From positions 62,001-126,000 of the forward strand of contig NZ_PVNL01000120.1 of NCBI RefSeq assembly GCF_002994635.1: a DNA stretch of 64,000 nucleotides, in the 5' to 3' direction. The DNA is from Enhygromyxa salina (lineage in GTDB: Bacteria > Myxococcota_A > Polyangia > Nannocystales > Nannocystaceae). This document shows, one piece after another, positions 58,230-64,000 of this stretch; positions within the stretch are counted from its first letter, which is position 1; every line of letters starts with the position of its first letter. Under the pieces are notes generated by a model, which made no database searches, had not been told where the DNA came from, and saw only the letters and a program-made list of their open reading frames with translations. A program made the position numbers and the translations under genes.

Positions 58230-60541
58230 CAGTATCCTCCTCCGAAGCCGACGGGATACCCAGCCGGTGTGGTGACCGGCGGCTCGCAGGCAAAATCGGC
58301 TTCGTTTGGTAGGCAGCGCCACAGTGGGCTCTCCTGGCTCGGGTCGTCGGGTTTGTACCACAAAATATCAGAGCAGCCGTCGTCATCGAAGTCGGCCACG
58401 TAGGGGCTGTAGTCCCTGCGTGTCGACAGAACACGGGACGTGTAGGTCCGGCCCTCGGTGAAGTGCCAGATCTTGGACGTCACCCCGACCACCTCACCAT
58501 AGGGAGCAAACCAGAGAATGTCGTCAACACCGTTGCCATCAAAATCCCCTACAAATGGGCGATAGTCGTGAGTGACTTGTGTGCGGGCCGCAGCGAAGAA
58601 AAGGTCGATACTGCTACTCTCCGACCACCACATGAGATCCGTGCCATTCCCGGCCGAGTACCAGAATATGTCGGTCATGGCGTCGCCGTTAAAGTCGCCA
58701 AGCACCGGTGTATACTCCATGCCATCGTCGAGGCCCAATGTGCCGGCATCGAACGGGCTCGCTACCTCGAATTCCGGGAGGCTCGTCCACCGCCACGACG
58801 ACATCTCATTATTCTGAGGGTCATACCAAATGATGTCGTTCCGCCCGCCCGCAAACCCGCGGAACCGCCCCGCGAGCGGGTACGCATACCCGCCAAAGTT
58901 CATCGGGTACGTGACCACGTCGCCGTCCTCGAGCACGAGCAACGCGTCCTGCTCGGCCCCGGGCCGGTACAGCAGGATCTGATCTGCGTTCCCTGGCCCA
59001 AAGCTGCCGACGACCGGCACCGAGAACCAATCCAGATCCAGGTTCACCGCGTCGAGCCCCGCGCCGTCGTTGAGCAGCAACGAGTCCGCCAGCGCTGGTC
59101 CCGGCCCATGAAACAGCACGTCGAGATCGAACGCGCTGCCGCTCAGCAGCGCCGGGGTCGGCCGCACCCGACCCTCGCTGTCGAAGCCATCTGTACACGG
59201 GGGCGCGCTCCCATTCGCGCACAGTTCCTCCACCGCGAACTGGATCGGCTGCCCCGGCGCGCCGGTCGACGACCAGCGCTGCATCCGGGCGCTGCGGCTG
59301 GTCTGCCACAGGATCCCCGTCTGCCCGAGCCCATCGTACGCAAAATCGTCGACCTGGCTCACCAGGCCCATCATCGATGCGCGCCGCCGACCCCACGTGT
59401 ATTGATAGTACGCGCCCAGGCGATCCCAAGCCGAGAGCCACGGCACGTTGGTGTTGACGCCCGGACAGAAGTCGCTCGCCATCACAGAGCTCCCGTCGTG
59501 TGGGGTCAGGCCCCGCCAGGGAATATGGCCAAGGGCCTTGCAGCCGTCGTTGTCGGGGTCTTGTTCCTCGATCCAGCGCAGGTGCTCGTGGGTGAACCCC
59601 AGCACGTGCCCCAGCTCGTGCAGCGCGTTGATGCGCGCCTCATTCTCGTTTTGGAAGAAGCGCTGCAGTCCGAACACGATCTCGGCGTCCTCCTCGTTAT
59701 TGGCTGGGTCTTCAAACTCGTACTGAGGGAGCGCCTCGATGAAGGCCCGGCCCCCGCAAGCCCCCGTACACTCTGGTCCGGTGCGCACACGGAAGTGTAT
59801 GCCATTATCGCCCGGCTGACACTGGCCCGACGCCTGTGCCTCCGGGCTGTCGTACTGTGCCAGGTGAACGAAGTTGACGTCGCCGGCCCGCTCCCAGGCC
59901 CGCGTGGCCCACTCCATCGTCTCGATCAGCAGCGCGACGTGTTCTTCGTGTAGCTCTTCGTTGGCGGACAGTGACGGCAGAATCCAGCCGACACACCACG
60001 TGAGCGTGAGCTTGCGGCCCGAGCTCCACGCGGCGTCGAAGCCCCCTTCTGCGTAGGCGGCCGCGGTTGGGACGGGCGGGTTGGCGCCTTTGCTCGCCTG
60101 CTCGTGCAGTCTGTCGTAGAGCGCGTGCAGGTCGGCGTCTGTCATGGCCTGGTCGCCTTCGACAAACCAGTAGTTGCCGAAACGCTCGGCGTACCTCCCC
60201 GCGAACTGCTCGAAGCTCATCTGGCCGAACGCCGGGTCGATCGGCGTTGGCACGACCGGGTCGGGCTGCCTGGCTGGGCCTGTGAACTCGATCCGGCTTT
60301 GATGGTTGGCCAGCGAGCCGCCGAACGCCTCGGGTCCGTTCAGCTCCTGTGGGATGGGCGGGCCGTCAATCGCGTACCAGTTCTCGTCACAGTCGTCGCC
60401 GCCCGGCAGTGGCGGGCCCGAGTCCCCACCCCCGGTGCCGCCAGACTCCCCCAACGGCGGAATGACCTCGTCGGGGGCACAGGCCATTAGCGCTAGCGTG
60501 GCCAATAGAACGCTCAATCCAGAGTGTGGTGGGGATCTCAT
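58229..60541 (-). CDS. Secreted metzincin lipoprotein with FG-GAP-like repeats
   Basis: The 770-residue lipoprotein (signal MRSPPHSGLSVLLATLALMAC) has a metzincin zinc-binding motif HELGHVLGFTH at 308-318 and a Met-turn (SVMAS, Met354). The N-terminal region (30-290) has conserved Cys. From about 440 to the end are FG-GAP/VCBS-like repeats (DFNGDAMTDIFWYS, DFDGNGVDDILWF, DFDDDGCSDILWYK), a calcium-binding beta-propeller. It probably digests external proteins. It is the first gene of the four-gene operon with the three Cys-rich lipoproteins. Confidence 0.85.
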   Translation of the reverse strand: MRSPPHSGLSVLLATLALMACAPDEVIPPLGESGGTGGGDSGPPLPGGDDCDENWYAIDGPPIPQELNGPEAFGGSLANHQSRIEFTGPARQPDPVVPTPIDPAFGQMSFEQFAGRYAERFGNYWFVEGDQAMTDADLHALYDRLHEQASKGANPPVPTAAAYAEGGFDAAWSSGRKLTLTWCVGWILPSLSANEELHEEHVALLIETMEWATRAWERAGDVNFVHLAQYDSPEAQASGQCQPGDNGIHFRVRTGPECTGACGGRAFIEALPQYEFEDPANNEEDAEIVFGLQRFFQNENEARINALHELGHVLGFTHEHLRWIEEQDPDNDGCKALGHIPWRGLTPHDGSSVMASDFCPGVNTNVPWLSAWDRLGAYYQYTWGRRRASMMGLVSQVDDFAYDGLGQTGILWQTSRSARMQRWSSTGAPGQPIQFAVEELCANGSAPPCTDGFDSEGRVRPTPALLSGSAFDLDVLFHGPGPALADSLLLNDGAGLDAVNLDLDWFSVPVVGSFGPGNADQILLYRPGAEQDALLVLEDGDVVTYPMNFGGYAYPLAGRFRGFAGGRNDIIWYDPQNNEMSSWRWTSLPEFEVASPFDAGTLGLDDGMEYTPVLGDFNGDAMTDIFWYSAGNGTDLMWWSESSSIDLFFAAARTQVTHDYRPFVGDFDGNGVDDILWFAPYGEVVGVTSKIWHFTEGRTYTSRVLSTRRDYSPYVADFDDDGCSDILWYKPDDPSQESPLWRCLPNEADFACEPPVTTPAGYPVGFGGGY

Positions 60542-60675
60542 GTGTGCCTCGTCTAGCGAACGTGACTACGAGCCTGCGCAGATCTGCACAGTGACAGCTC
60601 AACTCAGTATGTTCTGCACCCGTGTGAGGAGCATCGTATGACGCCCGGCGTCGTGAACTCGAGGTGTTTTTCGGA

Positions 60676-60850
60676 TTCAGCCCGCAATTAGTGCGCGAGT
60701 TGGTCTCGGCCGTGGGAGCGGACGGGCAGCGAGGCCCAGGTCGGCGAGCACGCGCGCGATGTCGTTGAGCTGGCCGCGACACGGCCAAGCGCCTGGCCGC
60801 GAGCGACACCGCTATCCCAAGCCACCTGCCACCGCCGCTCATCGGGCAAG
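60676..60850 (-). pseudogene. Short frameshifted coding remnant
   Basis: Minus-strand reading gives LPDERRWQVAWDSGVARGQA then LGRVA. After a one-base deletion the neighbouring frame continues QLNDIARVLADLGLAARPLP to a TGA at 60676-60678. The piece IARVLADL resembles IARMLADL near 56930, so both may derive from the same gene family. It is not functional. Confidence 0.4.
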
Positions 60851-60873
60851 CCGTGGCGACGGGCGAGGTCGCC

Positions 60874-60897
60874 GGGCGCCGCACTTTTCCGGCGCCC
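60874..60897. other. Perfect 8-bp hairpin
   Basis: GGGCGCCG pairs with CGGCGCCC around an 8-nt loop (CACTTTTC). It lies between the remnant and a Cys-rich gene. It could be a terminator for one side, but there is no T-run outside the stem. Confidence 0.4.
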
Positions 60898-61080
60898 ACC
60901 CAGTCATTCCGGTGGCGCCCCCCGCGTTCGTTGCAGGGCTAGGCTGCTGCAAGGCTGCGTCTGTCGAACCATATGCCCAGCGGGCCTCGCTACTGGACCG
61001 CGAGACCGCGACGGAGGCCGCAGGGGCTTCGTCGGTGCGACGCTTCTGCTGCCCGCCATCCGCGGGCGGAAAGAAGCATC

Positions 61081-61548
61081 ATGTTCACCAAAATACAGGT
61101 ACTCACGTTCTTCGCGACGCTCACTCCTACCAGTGGGGCGGCGCCCGATCTCTGCGACGTCGTCTACACCGATACGGGGCGGCCGATCCTCTGTGAACCT
61201 CACCGCGATGGTGCACCGATCTACGACGACACGGTGTGCTGTGAGGGGCGCAGCTGCGTCGGCGCTCGGGATGGTCGGTGCTCTGCGGGCGAGCCCTTCT
61301 ACTGCGAACTCGGGGAGCAGTGGGCCACCGGCGCGGTGACTTGCTACTTCGAGGTTCCCGACTTCTGCGAGGCGTTCCCGTGCAAGCCGGGGTTCCAGTC
61401 CCAGCCAGTCGCAAGCTTCATGTGTTGCAATCAAGGGATCTGTTGGAACTCGTACATCGGATCCAACGACTGCGAAGTCCAGGATATCTTTTGGTGCGAC
61501 AGCGGAGTGACGAACGCGGACGGGACTGTCACCTGCTTCGACGAATGA
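61081..61548 (+). CDS. Small Cys-rich secreted protein
   Basis: The 155-residue product starts MFTKIQVLTFFATLTPTSGA, a signal peptide, and has about 16 cysteines (LCDVVYTDTGRPILC, VCCEGRSC, CYFEVPDFCEAFPC, FMCCNQGICW). It resembles the other Cys-rich proteins in the window only in composition. The start at 61081 is preceded by GAAAGAAG, a likely ribosome site. It ends just before a strong hairpin. Function unknown. Confidence 0.7.
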   Translation: MFTKIQVLTFFATLTPTSGAAPDLCDVVYTDTGRPILCEPHRDGAPIYDDTVCCEGRSCVGARDGRCSAGEPFYCELGEQWATGAVTCYFEVPDFCEAFPCKPGFQSQPVASFMCCNQGICWNSYIGSNDCEVQDIFWCDSGVTNADGTVTCFDE

Positions 61549-61555
61549 GGAACCC

Positions 61556-61589
61556 GCTGACGGGGCAAAATCAACTTTGCCCCGTCAGC
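61556..61589. terminator. Strong hairpin terminator between convergent genes
   Basis: A perfect 14-bp stem (GCTGACGGGGCAAA / TTTGCCCCGTCAGC) with loop ATCAAC lies between the Cys-rich gene (plus) and the third kinase (minus), which converge here. It probably terminates both transcripts. Confidence 0.88.
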
Positions 61590-61595
61590 TCCACT

Positions 61596-63845
61596 TCATT
61601 CAATATCCTCCAGCTTGGCATCGAAGCGGGCGACATCGTCTGCCAGCCCGACCTCAGCTGCCCTCGTTCGGCCCGCGCGAAGCAACCAAACGGCGTGGTT
61701 CGGGAGGTCCGCCTCCGTAAAGATGTCCGCCATCCAAGCCGCATCATCTAGGTATCGCTTCCAGTTCTCCGCCGCTGCATCGGACTGCAAGATCGCCCGG
61801 ACGACGGGATCAACTTGGTTAGGGGTTCCTGCATCGACCAGCGCCCTGAACTTCTGCATCAAGATCCCGCGCGTCCGCCAGCTCCCGTGCCCAAACTCCT
61901 CCTGATGCACCCGCAGCGCCAGATCGAGGTACTCCAACGCCTCACCAGCCCGGTTCACCGCCAGCAACCCGCGCGCGTAGCTCTCGTGCGCCGCGCTCAG
62001 CAGCTCCCGCGTTCCGCCATGCTCCTGCAGCTCCGCTTCGCGCAGCTCCACCGCGTGGAGCAACAGCCCGACGCCACGCGCACGCACTCGCTCGGGCCCG
62101 GCCACCAACGCCAGCCCGTGCACCTGCAGCAGCTCCGCCATGCGATCCGGCCGATACTCGGCGAACACCGCCCGGGCCCCGAGCGCATGCGCATCTACAC
62201 CCGCGATCTCACCGCGCGCCCCCGCGACCGCGGCCAGCTTCATCTGCACCTCCGCCCCAAACACCCCCAACCCGAGCGCCCACGCTTGTCGGTACGCCCG
62301 CTCGAGGTCCTCGACCGCGCCGTCGAGCTCGCCTTCGAGTCGGCGGATCTCCCCCCGCCAAAAGGTCGCCCGCGCGATGCCGTATTCGGATCGCAGCTCG
62401 AGCGAGAGATCCATGTAGTCCTGCTGACGAGCGCGCGCGACCTCGAGATCCCCCATCCCGACCAGCGCTTGGACCTCGACGTCGATGTTGCGCAGCTCGA
62501 GCAGCCCGCCGTAACCCCACTCGGCATCCTCTGGGTGATCGATGCAATGATCCGGAGCGGGCAGCGCTGCGATCACCGTCGCGTAGCTCAACCCCTCGCG
62601 CAGGTGCGGCGTTCGAAACGCCTGCACCGTCGCCTGAAACCGGTCGCGCACGCTCGCGCTGCATGGTGTGGCCTTCGGGCTCGCGCCGCTGCGCTTGGCC
62701 GCGTTGCACTCTGCGGCGCGAACGTTCAGCCACCGACCGGCCCAGCGCTCGAGCCCGTCGCCGGCCTGACGGCTGCCGAACGCACCACGGAGCTCGGCTT
62801 GGATCTCGTCGTCCCAGATCTGCTCGAGCTCGCCGCGGATGTCGTCGCACGCGTCCGCGTGAGCTGGCCGCGACACGGCCAAGAGCCCGAACACCAGCGA
62901 CGCCGCCATCCCCAGGCCAGCTGCCGCCGCCGCCCATCGCCAGCGTCGCTGCGCCGGCTGCTGCACATTCTCCAGCGCGTCTAGCAACGCCGGCATGTCC
63001 GGCCAGCGCTGCTCGGCGTTGGGCGCCAGCCCCCGCTCGAGGATCTTGACGAGCGCGCGCGGCAGCCGGTCCGCGCGGGCCGACTTCGTCACCCGCCCAG
63101 CCCCGCGCGCAGCCCCGCTGGCAAATGGCGAGTGGCCGTAGAACATCTCGTAGACGATCATGCAGTAGGCGTAGAGGTCGTCGCGGACGTCCTGAAACCC
63201 GCGAGCGATCACCTTGGGCGGCATGTAGTCCCTGGTGCCGACGCGATCAGCCATGGAGGTGGCGTCGCTGAGCAGGCACGAGAGGCCGAGATCGATGATG
63301 AAGGGCCACCGCTTGCCGTCAAACACAATGTTGTTGGGCTTGAGGTCACGATGCAGGATCCCGGCGTCATGGATCGCCGCGAGCCCTCGACCGATCTGGA
63401 CAGCGATCGCCAGCACATCCTGCCATGGCTCCGTGAACCGCCGGTTCTCCAGCGTGCCGCCCTCGAGGTAGGGCATCACCAGCGCGACGACGCCGTCTTG
63501 GAACAAGCCAACGTCGATCAGCGGGATCACGTTGGGGTGCACGACCAGCGCGAGCAACCGGGCCTCGCGCAGCGCCGTGTACCTCAGTATCGGCGCCTCA
63601 GCGGCTTTGAGCTGCTCCCGCACGGGCTCGGTGAGCCCGGCCTCGTCGAGCAGCTCGGGGTCGACCGTGTCGACCGCCGACACGTCAAACGTGATCTTGC
63701 ATGCGACGCGACGGTTGAGCTGCCGGTCCCACGCCTGCATGATGCTCGCGTGGGTCCCCGAGCCAACGTCTTCGAGCATGAGAAACCGCTGAGGCGGGAA
63801 AGTCAGCAGCTCATCCAGCGGTTCGGTGGAGAGGTCGTCACTCAT
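61596..63845 (-). CDS. Atypical serine/threonine protein kinase with TPR-like C-terminus
   Basis: The 749-residue protein has a kinase domain with Lys50 (VACKI), HRDLKPNN (165-172), and DLG (185-187) where DFG is usual. The segment after it reads YMPPK (207-211), so the APE glutamate is absent. The glycine loop is VGSGTHA. A membrane span (about 318-338) is followed by a long helical, TPR-like region (about 345-749). Catalytic Lys and Asp are present, so it may be active, but the variants suggest altered regulation. The TPR part may bind a partner. It runs against the terminator. Confidence 0.88.
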   Translation of the reverse strand: MSDDLSTEPLDELLTFPPQRFLMLEDVGSGTHASIMQAWDRQLNRRVACKITFDVSAVDTVDPELLDEAGLTEPVREQLKAAEAPILRYTALREARLLALVVHPNVIPLIDVGLFQDGVVALVMPYLEGGTLENRRFTEPWQDVLAIAVQIGRGLAAIHDAGILHRDLKPNNIVFDGKRWPFIIDLGLSCLLSDATSMADRVGTRDYMPPKVIARGFQDVRDDLYAYCMIVYEMFYGHSPFASGAARGAGRVTKSARADRLPRALVKILERGLAPNAEQRWPDMPALLDALENVQQPAQRRWRWAAAAAGLGMAASLVFGLLAVSRPAHADACDDIRGELEQIWDDEIQAELRGAFGSRQAGDGLERWAGRWLNVRAAECNAAKRSGASPKATPCSASVRDRFQATVQAFRTPHLREGLSYATVIAALPAPDHCIDHPEDAEWGYGGLLELRNIDVEVQALVGMGDLEVARARQQDYMDLSLELRSEYGIARATFWRGEIRRLEGELDGAVEDLERAYRQAWALGLGVFGAEVQMKLAAVAGARGEIAGVDAHALGARAVFAEYRPDRMAELLQVHGLALVAGPERVRARGVGLLLHAVELREAELQEHGGTRELLSAAHESYARGLLAVNRAGEALEYLDLALRVHQEEFGHGSWRTRGILMQKFRALVDAGTPNQVDPVVRAILQSDAAAENWKRYLDDAAWMADIFTEADLPNHAVWLLRAGRTRAAEVGLADDVARFDAKLEDIE

Positions 63846-64000
63846 GCGCGGGCGATGGTATCAGACCTGCAAAACTGTCGACTCGAATGATGTCGGCCAT
63901 GCCGAGCTCTCCGTGTGCAGCCGCGGATCGAGATCGGCCTGGTCCCCGCCCACGCTAACGGACGCGGATCGAGACCGCGTTCGTGGTGGCCGAGCAAGCA
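63846..64000. other. 155-bp upstream region of the third kinase, no gene seen
   Basis: This is the leader of the kinase gene and the window edge. No ORF or RNA is recognised; the promoter likely lies here. Confidence 0.4.

Overview
The window is high-GC DNA that looks like a chromosome segment from a myxobacterium, most likely of the Nannocystis/Plesiocystis/Enhygromyxa group. The clues are (Gly-Asp)n linkers behind lipoprotein signals, a MYXO-CTERM-type C-terminus, a MopE-like Cys/Asp motif, many lipoproteins of unknown function, and three serine/threonine kinases with TPR-like sensor regions. This assignment is inference; no rRNA or other phylogenetic marker was compared.

Layout. 1-8.5 kb holds a radical SAM/DUF2344 protein cut by the window edge, a GD-linker lipoprotein, a bifunctional fatty-acid oxidation enzyme with reversed domain order, two small lipoproteins, and an rph-rdgB pair. 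tRNA-Pro(TGG) and tRNA-Arg(TCT) follow at 8.55-8.72 kb. 8.7-14.0 kb is a minus-strand signalling operon: a hypothetical protein, a 1046-residue kinase with a very long activation-segment insert, a zinc-ribbon/coiled-coil/membrane/propeller protein and a small overlapping ORF. 14-25 kb is mostly housekeeping and envelope: uvrA, an OmpA-family porin-like protein, rlmN, a PEGA-domain protein and a PBP4-type peptidase (dacB). 25-32.5 kb has a secreted HExxH protease translationally coupled to a DUF5819-like protein and an HTTM membrane protein, then pirin, nitroreductase and a solute:sodium symporter with its small partner.

32.5-46 kb is more accessory: lipoproteins, a decayed cytochrome P450 next to a possible peroxidase scrap, a protein joining two cyclic-nucleotide-binding domains to a BFD-type [2Fe-2S] domain, a di-iron hydroxylase, an IgGFc-binding-like lipoprotein, a second kinase, and a SulP-STAS-EIIA fusion facing an unknown membrane protein. 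46-48 kb carries a Cys-rich lipoprotein and a trypsin-like lipoprotein protease. 48.2-54.8 kb is a complete type I restriction-modification operon (hsdM-hsdS-hsdR, joined by ATGA overlaps). Directly upstream of hsdM lie two adjacent minisatellite arrays with 85-bp and 43-bp units that share a small hairpin core. 55.6-61 kb has a hypothetical protein, decayed coding remnants, and an operon in which a metzincin lipoprotein with FG-GAP-like repeats is followed by three tandem, homologous Cys-rich lipoproteins. The window ends with another Cys-rich secreted protein, a strong hairpin terminator and a third, atypical kinase.

How the genes fit together. The clearest functional units are RNA/nucleotide quality control (rph-rdgB, rlmN), DNA repair (uvrA), envelope maintenance (OmpA, dacB, many lipoproteins), signalling (three kinases), and a defence module (hsdMSR). 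The most promising undescribed unit is the metzincin plus three Cys-rich lipoproteins. The kinase operon at 8.7-14.0 kb and the CRP-BFD fusion are next.
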